Shown: piece after piece, positions 35,710 to 43,934 of the stretch
How the letters are laid out: every line of letters starts with the position of its first letter
How positions within the stretch are numbered: the stretch's first letter is position 1
Source: an uncultured Erysipelotrichaceae bacterium
GTDB lineage: Bacteria > Bacillota_I > Bacilli_A > RF39 > UBA660
DNA length: 64,000 bases
Assembly (NCBI GenBank): GCA_902789225.1
Contig: CADANC010000002.1
Location: forward strand, 179,655-243,654
Direction: 5' to 3'
Notes under the pieces: generated by a model
What the model saw: the letters and a program-made list of their open reading frames with translations, nothing else
What the model was told of the DNA's origin: nothing
Databases searched by the model: none
Made by a program: the position numbers and the translations under genes

Positions 35710-37611
35710 ATGAAAAAACATAATTCAATTAAAGTCATCCTTGTTACAATAATGATTTTAGCTGTTCTTACTTGGATAATACCTGCTGCTTATTTCCAAA
35801 CAGAACTAGTTGAAGAAGGAAGACTTAGAATGGGTCTATTTGATCTATTTAATTATCCTGTAACTGCTTTATCTTACTTTGGATATATAGCATTATTTAT
35901 CTTAGTAGTTGGAGGATTCTATGGTGTTCTTTATAGAATTCCAGCTTATCGTAAATTATTGGATAAGATTGTTGATAACTTAAAGGGAAATGAAAAGTTA
36001 TTCTTAGTAGTAACTGTAATCGTATTTGCTGTATTAACTTCATTATGTGGAGTTCAATTAGCTTTATTAGTTTTCTTCCCATTTGTTGCTGCAATAATTT
36101 TATTACTTGGTTATGATAAGATTGTCGTTGCTCTCACATTAGTAGGTTCTACTATGATAGGTATGATGGGAACAACTACAGCATATAGTAATATTTCTGT
36201 TTTACTATCTTATTTATCTGCAGGAGATGTAGATATAAATACTCAAATTGGTACTAGAATTGCTATTTTATTAATTGGAATTGTTGGAGTTATAATGACT
36301 ACTCTTTCTTATATTAAAAAACATGCAATTGTTGGTTCTAATAATATAGCAGCTAAAAAAACAGTAAGAACTGTTGAAGAAAAAATTGTTGTTGAAAAAA
36401 CAACTGAAGTTGAAGAAAAAGAAGAAAAAGAAGAAAAAGAAGTTAAAAAGAATGCTTCTAAAACTACTAAGTCATCTTCTACTAAGAAGGGTGGATCTAA
36501 GAGCAAATCTTCTAATAAGAGTGGATCTAAATCAAAATCTAAAAAGAAAAATGATAATAAAAATGATTTAGTAGAAAAAGACGTTATTGTTGTTAAAGAA
36601 AATGGAACTGATGAGTTTGTTCCTACTCGTGTAGATGGTACACATAAAGTTTGGCCAATAGTATTAAGCATTTTTGTTATGTTTGTTGTATTACTTCTTG
36701 CATTTATTCCTTGGGAAAATGCATTTGGTTCTACAGTATTTACTAAGGCTACTGAAAATGTAACATCTCTTGAAATTACTGCTTGGTCTGCATTACTAAT
36801 CGGACTAATAATAGTAATTGCTTGTTCTTTCCTTGGAAAGAATAAACGTAAATCTTTAATAATAGGAATTTGTACTTATGTATTACTAACAATTGTTGCA
36901 TTCTTATCAGTATATGGTTTCCATATGTCTAAAGTTGGAACATTCTTATCTGATAAAATAAATATTTTTGGAGTTTTCTTTGGTACAATCAATGCATTTG
37001 GTGCTTGGACTATTACAGATTTAATTCCATTATTATTTGTTGTTACATTATTCTTATGTACAGTATATAAGGTAAAATTTGATGATGTAGTAGATGGATT
37101 TGTTAAAGGATGCAAGAAAGCATTTGTTCCTGCATTAGTTACAATCTTAATCTATACTGTGTTAGTATTAGTTACTTATCATCCATTCCAAGCTATGATT
37201 TATAAATTTATACTTGGATGGACAACTAAGTTTAACGTATTTACTACTTCATTAGTTGCTATTTTAGCAAGTGTATTTAATGCAGATCCATTATATTCTG
37301 CTCAAAGTGTATTACCTTACTTTACTTCAGTATTTACTGATGTTACTAACTATGGTAAAGTATTTATCTTATTCCAAACTATGTATGGTTTAACTATGTT
37401 AGTTGCTCCAACAAGTTTAATCTTAATGGTAGTATTATCTTATTTAAGAATTCCATTTGGAGAATGGTTTAAAACAGTTTGGAAATTAGTATTAGCATTA
37501 TTAATTTTAGTATTATTTATTCTAATTATTTGGAGTAATGTATTTAGTTATATAATCGCTGCTTTAGCTGTAGTTTTACTAATAGTACTTGCTGTAACTA
37601 AAAAAATATAA
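35710..37611 (+). CDS. YfcC-like (C4-dicarboxylate carrier superfamily) transporter with Lys-rich loop
   Basis: A 633-residue polytopic membrane protein. The start, with TWIIPAAYF, and the pattern of helices and re-entrant loops (LGYDKIVVALTLVGSTMIGMMGTTT) fit the YfcC/DcuC-like ion-transporter superfamily; the substrate cannot be told. Between helices lies a cytosolic loop of about 80 residues (roughly 216-297) composed almost only of Glu/Lys, then Lys/Ser/Gly, which relatives lack as far as I know. The second half has further helices and NADPLYSAQSVLPYF. Own promoter and strong terminator; single-gene unit between lysS and cysS. Confidence 0.65.
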   Translation: MKKHNSIKVILVTIMILAVLTWIIPAAYFQTELVEEGRLRMGLFDLFNYPVTALSYFGYIALFILVVGGFYGVLYRIPAYRKLLDKIVDNLKGNEKLFLVVTVIVFAVLTSLCGVQLALLVFFPFVAAIILLLGYDKIVVALTLVGSTMIGMMGTTTAYSNISVLLSYLSAGDVDINTQIGTRIAILLIGIVGVIMTTLSYIKKHAIVGSNNIAAKKTVRTVEEKIVVEKTTEVEEKEEKEEKEVKKNASKTTKSSSTKKGGSKSKSSNKSGSKSKSKKKNDNKNDLVEKDVIVVKENGTDEFVPTRVDGTHKVWPIVLSIFVMFVVLLLAFIPWENAFGSTVFTKATENVTSLEITAWSALLIGLIIVIACSFLGKNKRKSLIIGICTYVLLTIVAFLSVYGFHMSKVGTFLSDKINIFGVFFGTINAFGAWTITDLIPLLFVVTLFLCTVYKVKFDDVVDGFVKGCKKAFVPALVTILIYTVLVLVTYHPFQAMIYKFILGWTTKFNVFTTSLVAILASVFNADPLYSAQSVLPYFTSVFTDVTNYGKVFILFQTMYGLTMLVAPTSLILMVVLSYLRIPFGEWFKTVWKLVLALLILVLFILIIWSNVFSYIIAALAVVLLIVLAVTKKI

Positions 37612-37615
37612 TATT

Positions 37616-37647
37616 AAACTGCTAAATATTCTTTTAGCAGTTTTTTT
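37616..37647 (+). terminator. Terminator after the YfcC-like gene
   Basis: AAACTGCTAAA and TTTAGCAGTTT pair perfectly over 11 bp, followed by T. A TATAAT at 37652-37657 just after is the likely -10 of cysS. Confidence 0.85.
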
Positions 37648-37679
37648 ATGCTATAATATGCGTATAGGTGGTGAAAGAA

Positions 37680-39107
37680 GTGAAATTATTTAATACATTG
37701 AGTAGAACAGTTGAAGAATTCGTTCCTAATGAGGAAGGTGTAGTTAAATTTTATACATGTGGCCCAACTGTTTATCATTATGCTCATATTGGTAATATTC
37801 GTAATTATATTGGTCATGATGTTTTAGATAAGACATTTAGATATCTAGGGTATGATGTTTCTCGATGTATGAATATCACTGATGTTGGTCATTTAACTAG
37901 CGATGGAGATTCTGGAGAAGATAAGATGGAAGTTGCTAGAAAAAGAGAACATAAGAGTGCTATGGAAATTGCTCATTTTTATACAAAAGCATTCTTTGAA
38001 GATTTTGAAAAAGTTAATTGTAGGGTTCCTGATATTGTTAGTCCTGCTACTAGTAATATTCCTATGTATATAAAAATAATTACTAAATTACTTGATGATG
38101 GTTTTGCATATATTAGTGGTGGTAATGTATATTTTGATACTTCAAAGTTAGAAGATTATTATGTTTTAACTAATAGTAAAGAAGATGAATTAGTAGTTGG
38201 TGCTAGAGAAGGAGTATTAGAAGATAGTAATAAAAAGAATCAAGCTGATTTTGTTTTATGGTTTACTACTAGTAAATTTAAAAATCATGAATTGTTATGG
38301 GATTCTCCTTGGGGAAAGGGTTATCCTGGATGGCATATTGAGTGTTCAGGTATTAGTATAAAATTCCTAGGAGAAAAGCTTGATATTCATGGTGGAGGAG
38401 TAGATAATATATTTCCTCATCATACTAATGAAATTGCTCAGAGTGAGTCTTATTTAGGCCATAAATGGTGTAATTATTGGTTCCATAATGAACATCTTAT
38501 TGATGAGGGTGGAAAGATGAGTAAGAGCAAAGGTGGAATATTAACTGTTTCTGTTTTAGAAGATGAAGGATATGATCCATTAGCTTTTAGATTTATGTGT
38601 TTAAATTCTCATTATAGAAAACAATTATTATTTACTTATGATAACTTAAAACAAGCTCAAGATACTTTATTTAAACTTAGAAATAAGATTAGAAGTATTG
38701 ATAAAGAGGGAGAATTACAAGAAAAAGAAATTAATGAATATAAGAATAAATTCTCTTCTGAATTAGAAAATGATTTAAATACATCTAATGCTATTAGTGT
38801 TTTATATGAAGTACTTAAAGATAATAATTTAAATGGTAATTCTAAACTATATTTAATTAATGATTTTGATTTTGTTTTATCTTTAAACTTAACTAAAGAA
38901 AATCCTAAGAAAAAAGTTGTTGTTAAAGAAGAAGTTAATGAAGAAAAGAGAGTTGATGATAAGTTTATTGAAGATAAAATAAATGAAAGACAAAAAGCTA
39001 AAGATAATAAAAATTATCAAGAAGCTGATAAAATTAGAGATGAATTATTGTCTCTTGGTATTAAGTTAATTGATACTAAAGAAGGAACTACATATGAAAA
39101 GATTTAG
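37680..39107 (+). CDS. cysS: Cysteinyl-tRNA synthetase
   Basis: Charges tRNA-Cys. Class I HIGH region YTCGPTVYHYAHIGN with the zinc cysteine, GWHIECSG and HGGGVDNIFPHH zinc/active-site motifs, and KMSKSKGG. I choose GTG 37680, seven bases after AGGTGGTG; earlier in-frame GTGs lie in or next to that site. 475 residues. Heads the conserved cysS-mrnC-rlmB run. Confidence 0.96.
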   Translation: MKLFNTLSRTVEEFVPNEEGVVKFYTCGPTVYHYAHIGNIRNYIGHDVLDKTFRYLGYDVSRCMNITDVGHLTSDGDSGEDKMEVARKREHKSAMEIAHFYTKAFFEDFEKVNCRVPDIVSPATSNIPMYIKIITKLLDDGFAYISGGNVYFDTSKLEDYYVLTNSKEDELVVGAREGVLEDSNKKNQADFVLWFTTSKFKNHELLWDSPWGKGYPGWHIECSGISIKFLGEKLDIHGGGVDNIFPHHTNEIAQSESYLGHKWCNYWFHNEHLIDEGGKMSKSKGGILTVSVLEDEGYDPLAFRFMCLNSHYRKQLLFTYDNLKQAQDTLFKLRNKIRSIDKEGELQEKEINEYKNKFSSELENDLNTSNAISVLYEVLKDNNLNGNSKLYLINDFDFVLSLNLTKENPKKKVVVKEEVNEEKRVDDKFIEDKINERQKAKDNKNYQEADKIRDELLSLGIKLIDTKEGTTYEKI

Positions 39108-39126
39108 TTTTTACTAAATCTTTTTT
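39097..39126 (+). terminator. Terminator overlapping the cysS stop
   Basis: AAAAGATTTAGT and ACTAAATCTTTT pair perfectly over 12 bp with a T-run; mrnC begins 11 bases later, so read-through is probably needed for mrnC-rlmB. Confidence 0.75.
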
Positions 39127-39136
39127 AGGAGGATAT

Positions 39137-39517
39137 ATGGATGTTAGAAATATAAATGTATTAGTTCTTGCATATTTAGGTGATACTATATATGAAGATT
39201 ATATTAGAAGATACTTGATTAGAAGTGGTATAGCTAATGTTAATGATTTACAAACTGAATCTATTAAGTATGTTAGTGCTAAAAGTCAAAGTATGTTTTT
39301 AACTAAATTAAGTGATGAAGGATTCTTTAGTGATGATGAGTTAGATGTAATTAGAAGAGCTAGAAATAATACTAGTAAAGCTCATCCTAAGAATACTGAT
39401 ATAATTACTTATAAACTTGCGACTGGATTAGAAGCTTTGATTGGTTATTTAGATTTAACTGATAATAATAAAAGAATTGATGAAATAATGAATACGATAT
39501 TAGGAGAAAATTTATGA
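39137..39517 (+). CDS. mrnC: Mini-ribonuclease III
   Basis: Mini-III is an RNase III catalytic domain without a dsRNA-binding domain; it matures 23S rRNA in Bacillus. Seen: LAYLGDTIYEDYIR with catalytic Asp/Glu, RARNNTSKAHPKNTD, and YKLATGLEALIGYL. 126 residues. ATG follows GGAGGATAT. Ends in TGA overlapping the rlmB ATG. Confidence 0.95.
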   Translation: MDVRNINVLVLAYLGDTIYEDYIRRYLIRSGIANVNDLQTESIKYVSAKSQSMFLTKLSDEGFFSDDELDVIRRARNNTSKAHPKNTDIITYKLATGLEALIGYLDLTDNNKRIDEIMNTILGENL

Positions 39518-40209
39518 TTATATATGGTAAAAACTCATGCAAAGTTGTTTTAGAAAGTAATATAGAAATATCAAAAGTTTATTTACAAGAAGGATTTAGT
39601 GAGAAAGATATTATTTCCTTAATAGAAAATAAAAATTTGAGTATAAATTATCTACCAAAAAACAAAATGAATGATTTGGCAGATGGTGTTCATCAAGGTA
39701 TAATACTATCTATTCCTAATTACAAATACATGGATCTTGATGTTGTGCTTGGTGAAAATAAGTTTGTTGTAATGTTAGATCATTTAGAAGATCCTCATAA
39801 TTTTGGGGCTATAGTTAGAACTTGTGAAGCTAGTGGGGTAGATGCTATTATTATTCCTAGTGATAGAGAAATAGAAGTTAATCCTACTGTAGTTAAGACA
39901 AGTGTTGGAACTGTTTTTCAAACTAAAATAATCAAGGTGGTTAATTTGGTAGATACTATTAATTATTTGAAAGAAAATGGATATTGGATAGTAGGTACTT
40001 CTTTAGAAGGAAATCTTGATTATAAAGAAGTTGATTATTCTGGTAATATTTGCCTTATTGTTGGAAATGAAGGTAGAGGAATGTCAAAATTAGTTACCAA
40101 AAATTGTGATTATCTTACAAAAATTCCAATGTATGGCAAAACTAATAGTTTAAATGCTAGTGTTGCAGCTGGAATTATGATATATGAAGTAATTAGAAAT
40201 AGAAAGTAG
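39514..40209 (+). CDS. rlmB: 23S rRNA 2'-O-ribose G2251 methyltransferase RlmB
   Basis: SpoU/TrmH-type SPOUT methyltransferase. Seen: DHLEDPHNFGAIVRTCEASG, IVGNEGRGMS and MYGKTNSLNASVAAGIMIYE, the three conserved motifs. 231 residues. Starts within the mrnC stop (ATGA). In Bacillus yacP separates rlmB from sigH; here it is absent and only four bases remain. Confidence 0.94.
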   Translation: MIIYGKNSCKVVLESNIEISKVYLQEGFSEKDIISLIENKNLSINYLPKNKMNDLADGVHQGIILSIPNYKYMDLDVVLGENKFVVMLDHLEDPHNFGAIVRTCEASGVDAIIIPSDREIEVNPTVVKTSVGTVFQTKIIKVVNLVDTINYLKENGYWIVGTSLEGNLDYKEVDYSGNICLIVGNEGRGMSKLVTKNCDYLTKIPMYGKTNSLNASVAAGIMIYEVIRNRK

Positions 40210-40213
40210 GATT

Positions 40214-40765
40214 ATGGAATATAGAGTAAATGATAATGAATTAATTTATATGATTAGAGATGGTGATGACTATGCGATTAAAAGGCTTTTTGAAAAATAT
40301 AAACCTTTAGTTACTAGTATTGCTAACTCTTTTTATGTCTTTGGGAGAAATCTAGGTATTGAATTTGTTGATCTTATGCAAGAAGGCTATATTGGTCTTT
40401 ATAATGCTTATTCTTCGTTTAATGAATATAATGATATAAAATTTTATACATATGCACTTACTTGCATTAGAAATCATTTGAATACTTATTGTAGAAATAT
40501 GAATGTAAAAAAGAATTATTATCTTAATAATAGTATTTCTATAGATGATTGTGATTCTTCATTATTTGACAATTTTAATTATTTTGATGAAGAACAGTTA
40601 TTTGTAAATTTTAAAAATTTGTTATCATTTAAATGCTCAATAGTATTTGAATTGAAGCTTAATGGTTTTAAAGTTAAAGAAATTTCTAGATTATTAGATA
40701 TTCCTCTTAGTACTGTTAATGGAAGGATAAGTAAAATTAATCATACTTTACGTTCTTTCTATTAG
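40214..40765 (+). CDS. sigH: SigH-like alternative sigma factor
   Basis: A 183-residue sigma-70-type protein with region 2 (EFVDLMQEGYIGLYNAY, then FYTYALTCIRNHLNTY) and a region 4 helix-turn-helix (VKEISRLLDIPLSTVNGRISKI). Position after rlmB and before secE is exactly that of Bacillus sigH. SigH drives early-sporulation genes in Bacillus and competence genes in Staphylococcus; with a ComK homologue in the same window a competence role is reasonable. The protein is shorter and more divergent than Bacillus SigH (218). Confidence 0.82.
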   Translation: MEYRVNDNELIYMIRDGDDYAIKRLFEKYKPLVTSIANSFYVFGRNLGIEFVDLMQEGYIGLYNAYSSFNEYNDIKFYTYALTCIRNHLNTYCRNMNVKKNYYLNNSISIDDCDSSLFDNFNYFDEEQLFVNFKNLLSFKCSIVFELKLNGFKVKEISRLLDIPLSTVNGRISKINHTLRSFY

Positions 40766-40815
40766 TTTTTTTGTATTTTTCTTATTTTTGATTTAATATT
40801 ATAGTAGGTGATACT

Positions 40816-41481
40816 ATGAATAATGATAATCTTGATCAAAAAAATTATATTTCATTAGCTGATTGGGCACCTATGCATGATAGCATGGAGGAAAAAAGAG
40901 AATTTTTACTTAATGCAGATATTGCTTTGAAATATTTAAACTCTAATGGGATGAGAGTTGATTCTTTTGATTTTAATGATATTTTTATAGTAGATGGTAA
41001 TTTAAGAGAAATTAAATATAATGTTATTAGTAATGTTGGAACAGTAACTCCTGCTGATGTTAAATCAAATATATATGAAGAGTCAAAGATGGCTTTGTAT
41101 TTATACTTATATCCTTGTGAATATATTGATGATGATTTTTTAAAAAAGCATTTTACTGAATTTTCATTTGCTTTTCCTTCTGATGATGTTCCTTATTATA
41201 AAGGGATATTTGAAAGAGGCGCTTCTGTTCCTTTTTCTGATTTTGACTTTCAAAAAAGAAAGATGGAATTAGAGAAATTAAGTGATGCTACTAAGAAAGA
41301 TGGAGATTCTGATTTGATGGGGGATATTGATTTTTCAATGCTTTCTAAACCTAATAATGATGAAATTAATAAGAAATTATATAGAGAAGCAGCATTTGCT
41401 AAGACTATAGCTTTATCTACAATTATTTCAGTTGTAGGATTCTTGATTTGTCTTATTGCCTTATTTATGCATTTTAATTAA
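40816..41481 (+). CDS. Tail-anchored membrane protein of unknown function
   Basis: I do not recognise this 221-residue protein. A soluble acidic N-terminal part of about 190 residues begins with SLADWAPMHDSMEEKREFL and includes a region with several Asp/Phe pairs; one hydrophobic helix near 196-217 (LSTIISVVGFLICLIALFM) ends just before the C-terminus, making it tail-anchored with the bulk in the cytosol. It replaces rpmG between sigH and secE. ATG follows AGGTGATACT. A small adaptor or anti-sigma partner of the adjacent sigma factor is possible but unproven. Confidence 0.75.
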   Translation: MNNDNLDQKNYISLADWAPMHDSMEEKREFLLNADIALKYLNSNGMRVDSFDFNDIFIVDGNLREIKYNVISNVGTVTPADVKSNIYEESKMALYLYLYPCEYIDDDFLKKHFTEFSFAFPSDDVPYYKGIFERGASVPFSDFDFQKRKMELEKLSDATKKDGDSDLMGDIDFSMLSKPNNDEINKKLYREAAFAKTIALSTIISVVGFLICLIALFMHFN

Positions 41482-41498
41482 TAATTTCAACAAAAAAG

Positions 41499-41527
41499 TT
41501 GACAAAAACACTTTGATATGCTATTTT
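41499..41527 (+). promoter_or_regulatory. Promoter of secE-nusG
   Basis: TTGACA at 41499-41504 and TATTTT at 41522-41527, 17-bp spacer. Lies in the gap after the tail-anchored gene. Confidence 0.7.
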
Positions 41528-41537
41528 ATTTTTGAAC

Positions 41538-41561
41538 AAGCACTTTGAAGTGTTTTTTATT
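41538..41561 (+). terminator. Hairpin with T-run between promoter and secE (attenuator?)
   Basis: AAGCACT and AGTGTTT pair around TTGA, followed by T-rich DNA. The 3' arm AAGTGTTTTT can also pair with AAAAACACTT at about 41504-41513, so two alternative structures exist. Confidence 0.55.
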
Positions 41562-41585
41562 TTAAAAAAAATAGGAGAAATGTAT

Positions 41586-41900
41586 ATGGCTCAAGTAGTT
41601 AAAAATAATAACGAATATAAATATAAACTTGAAGATGTAACTAAAAAGAATAAGAAAGTTGAAAAGATTAAAACAGAAAAGAAAAAGAAAAATGTAAGTG
41701 AAAAGAATAATAAGAGTCTATGGGATAGATTTATGATTTTCTGTCATGGAGTTAAAGAAGAATTTAAGAAAGTTCATTGGACTTCTAAAGAAAAATCAAT
41801 TAAATATTCTATTTCTACTATATGTTTTGTTTTATTCTTATCTATATTTTTCTATTTAATCAATATTATTTTTGCAGCTATTCAAGCTTTATTTGCATAG
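41586..41900 (+). CDS. secE: Preprotein translocase subunit SecE
   Basis: SecE stabilises SecY in the translocon. The last 60 residues match: WDRFMIFCHGVKEEFKKVHWTSKEK, the amphipathic helix, then a single membrane helix. An N-terminal extension is Lys/Asn-rich. I choose ATG 41586, nine bases after AGGAG; 41580 is also possible. 104 residues. Followed by nusG after eight bases. Confidence 0.9.
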   Translation: MAQVVKNNNEYKYKLEDVTKKNKKVEKIKTEKKKKNVSEKNNKSLWDRFMIFCHGVKEEFKKVHWTSKEKSIKYSISTICFVLFLSIFFYLINIIFAAIQALFA

Positions 41901-41908
41901 GAGGAATT

Positions 41909-42451
41909 ATGGAAGAAAAGAAAGAATGGTATGTTGTTAATACTTACTCTGGTCATGAAAATAAAGTAAAAGAAGATTTAGAGATGAGAGCTGAATCTAT
42001 GGGAATGCAAGATAATATTATTCGTGTTATTGTTCCTGAAGAAAAAGTTATTGAAGAAAAAAACGGAGTAAAAAAGGAAAAAGTTAAAAAATTATTTCCA
42101 GGATATATATTAGTTGAAATGGTAATGAGTGATGAAGCTTGGTATGTTGTACGTAATACACAAGGTGTTACTGGTTTCATTGGATCAAGTGGAAAGGGTG
42201 CTAAACCTACACCTTTACAACCTGAAGAAGTTCAAAAAATATTAGATACTATGGGTCTTAATAAGATTGATGTTCAAACTGAACTTGAAGTTGGTATGAA
42301 GGTTAAAGTAGTAGGTGGACCATTTAATGGAATGGTTGGTACTGTTGATACTATCGACTTAGATAATAGTGTTGTTGATTTAACAATTGACTTGTTTGGA
42401 CAAGATACACAAGTTGAAGTTGAATTAAATCAAATTCAAAAAGCTGATTAA
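41909..42451 (+). CDS. nusG: Transcription antitermination/termination factor NusG
   Basis: NusG binds RNA polymerase and ribosome. NGN domain (WYVVNTYSGHENKVKEDL, LFPGYILVEM, VVRNTQGVTGFIG) is followed by a KOW domain (VGMKVKVVGGPFNGMVGTV). 180 residues. ATG 41909 follows GGAGGAATT. The secE-nusG-rplK order is universal. Confidence 0.97.
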   Translation: MEEKKEWYVVNTYSGHENKVKEDLEMRAESMGMQDNIIRVIVPEEKVIEEKNGVKKEKVKKLFPGYILVEMVMSDEAWYVVRNTQGVTGFIGSSGKGAKPTPLQPEEVQKILDTMGLNKIDVQTELEVGMKVKVVGGPFNGMVGTVDTIDLDNSVVDLTIDLFGQDTQVEVELNQIQKAD

Positions 42452-42454
42452 ATG

Positions 42455-42483
42455 TTGTAAAATATTTAATTATATGTTATTAT
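42455..42483 (+). promoter_or_regulatory. Promoter of rplK-rplA
   Basis: TTGTAA at 42455-42460 and TATTAT at 42478-42483, 17-bp spacer. Confidence 0.6.
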
Positions 42484-42510
42484 TTAATGGCTATATTTTT
42501 ATTGATATAG

Positions 42511-42575
42511 ATAAGTGGGAGGCAGATTTCGATTTTAAGCGGTAATCGCTATTATGACCACTCGCGAAAACTATT
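42511..42575 (+). promoter_or_regulatory. rplK leader, probable L1-binding autoregulatory structure
   Basis: GTGGGAGG (42515) pairs by its GTGG with CCAC at 42558-42561, enclosing an inner hairpin CGATT/AATCG. The GTGG-AGG...CCAC layout resembles L1-bound leaders of Firmicutes; a similar element precedes rplA. Confidence 0.55.
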
Positions 42576-42591
42576 ATAGGAGGTGTTTTTC

Positions 42592-43017
42592 GTGGCAAAG
42601 GAATTAATTAAACAAATTAAAATCAATATTCCTGCTGGTAAAGCTACACCAGCCCCTCCAGTTGGAACTGTTCTAGGTCCAGTTGGAATCAATCTAGGAG
42701 ACTTTTGTTCTCAATATAATGATGCTACTAGAGATAAGATGGGTGATGTTTTACCTGTAGTTATTTCTGTTTACGCAGATAAGAGTTTTGATTTTGTTAT
42801 TAAGACTCCACCTGCATCATTCTTATTAAAGAAGTATGCTAAGATTCAAAAAGGTGGCGCTAATGGTAGTAAAGATAGTGTTGCTACTATTACAAAAGAT
42901 CAATTAAGAGAAATTGCTGAAATTAAATTACCTGATTTAAATGCTTACGATGTAGAAGCTGCAATGAAAATTGTTGCTGGTACAGCTAAGAATATGGGTA
43001 TTAATATTCAAGAATAA
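42592..43017 (+). CDS. rplK: 50S ribosomal protein uL11
   Basis: Forms the GTPase-associated centre with 23S rRNA. 141 residues from GTG 42592 behind AGGAGGTG. Seen: [17 protein letters not shown]-like [24 protein letters not shown] and AGTAKNMGI. At position 26, normally Pro (VGPAL), there is Thr (codon ACT at 42667-42669). Pro22 and Pro26 are the known thiopeptide contact sites, so reduced thiostrepton sensitivity is possible. Confidence 0.97.
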   Translation: MAKELIKQIKINIPAGKATPAPPVGTVLGPVGINLGDFCSQYNDATRDKMGDVLPVVISVYADKSFDFVIKTPPASFLLKKYAKIQKGGANGSKDSVATITKDQLREIAEIKLPDLNAYDVEAAMKIVAGTAKNMGINIQE

Positions 43018-43036
43018 TTTATTCATATAGGTTTTT

Positions 43037-43072
43037 ACCTACGTGGAAGGAATTAAATCCGCTTAAACCACA
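43037..43072 (+). promoter_or_regulatory. rplA leader, possible L1-binding hairpin
   Basis: GTGGAAGG and AAACCAC close a short hairpin in the rplK-rplA gap, echoing the element before rplK. Confidence 0.45.
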
Positions 43073-43089
43073 TAAGGAGGAAAAATTAA

Positions 43090-43782
43090 ATGAAAAGAAG
43101 TAAAAAATATACTGAAGCTTTATCTAAAATAGAGAAGAATAAAGTTTATTCTAAAGAAGAAGCTGTAAAATTAGTTAAAGAAACTTCTATTAGTTCTTTT
43201 GATGGATCTGTTGATGTTGCTATTAGATTAAATTTAGATACTAAGAAAGCTGATCAACAATTAAGAGGTGCTATTGTACTTCCAAAAGGAACTGGTAAAA
43301 CAGCAAAAGTATTAGTTATTGCTAAAGGACCAAAAGCTACAGAAGCTAAAGAAGCTGGAGCTGATTATGTTGGAGATACTGATATGTTAGATAAAATCGA
43401 AAAAGAAAATTGGTTCGATTTTGATACAATCATTGCTACTCCAGATATGATGCCTGCTTTAGGTAAATTAGGTAAAGTTTTAGGACCTAAAGGATTAATG
43501 CCTAACCCTAAAACTGGTACAGTAACAATGGATGTTAAGAAAGCTGTAGAAGATGTTAAATCTGGTAAAGTTGAATATAGAACTGATACATTTGGTATTA
43601 TTCATTCTGTTATCGGTAAAGTTTCTTTCAGCGAAGAAGATTTACTTGCTAATTTAAATGCTTTTGTTTCAACTATCTTAAAAGTTAAACCTGCATCTGT
43701 TAAAGGTGATTATGTTAAGAGTATATCAATTAGTTCTACAATGGGACCTGGTATAAAAGTTGAAAATAATTTTGACAAATAA
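43090..43782 (+). CDS. rplA: 50S ribosomal protein uL1
   Basis: L1 forms the mobile stalk that guides deacylated tRNA out, and usually represses its own operon. Seen: [48 protein letters not shown] and [13 protein letters not shown]. 230 residues. Start follows AAGGAGG. The rplJ promoter (TTGACA, 17 bp, TATAAT) overlaps its 3' end. Confidence 0.98.
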   Translation: MKRSKKYTEALSKIEKNKVYSKEEAVKLVKETSISSFDGSVDVAIRLNLDTKKADQQLRGAIVLPKGTGKTAKVLVIAKGPKATEAKEAGADYVGDTDMLDKIEKENWFDFDTIIATPDMMPALGKLGKVLGPKGLMPNPKTGTVTMDVKKAVEDVKSGKVEYRTDTFGIIHSVIGKVSFSEEDLLANLNAFVSTILKVKPASVKGDYVKSISISSTMGPGIKVENNFDK

Positions 43783-43800
43783 TAATTATTAAGTTATAAT
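43772..43800 (+). promoter_or_regulatory. Promoter of rplJ-rplL
   Basis: A perfect consensus promoter: TTGACA at 43772-43777, 17-bp spacer, TATAAT at 43795-43800. It overlaps the end of rplA. Confidence 0.85.
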
Positions 43801-43807
43801 AATTGAA

Positions 43808-43912
43808 GTTTATGAGTGCCATAGACAGTAGGTTTTTAAATCCTACCGAGGAACTTTAACAATTATACGTTATTGTATTTTAAAGTCCTCGGTAATTCGA
43901 GGACTTTTTTGG
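43808..43912 (+). promoter_or_regulatory. L10 (rplJ) leader RNA with terminator
   Basis: The L10-binding kink-turn element is seen as GCCATAGACAGTAGG...CCTACCGAGGA. It is followed by the terminator AAGTCCTCG/CGAGGACTT with a T-run at about 43905-43910. Binding of the L10-L12 complex should switch between antiterminator (CCGAGGA pairing early) and terminator, as in the Firmicute L10 leader family. Confidence 0.85.
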
Positions 43913-43934
43913 TATTCATAGGAGGAGGTGTTTT

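Noticed and set aside
36309..36671. Minus-strand frame of 120 codons across the transporter loop
   Set aside because: It is the mirror of a low-complexity Lys/Glu/Ser coding region; no ribosome site and no recognisable motif.
40766..41585. rpmG (bL33) expected before secE
   Set aside because: No CxxC pair-bearing small basic frame is present in the gap; the gene is elsewhere or lost.
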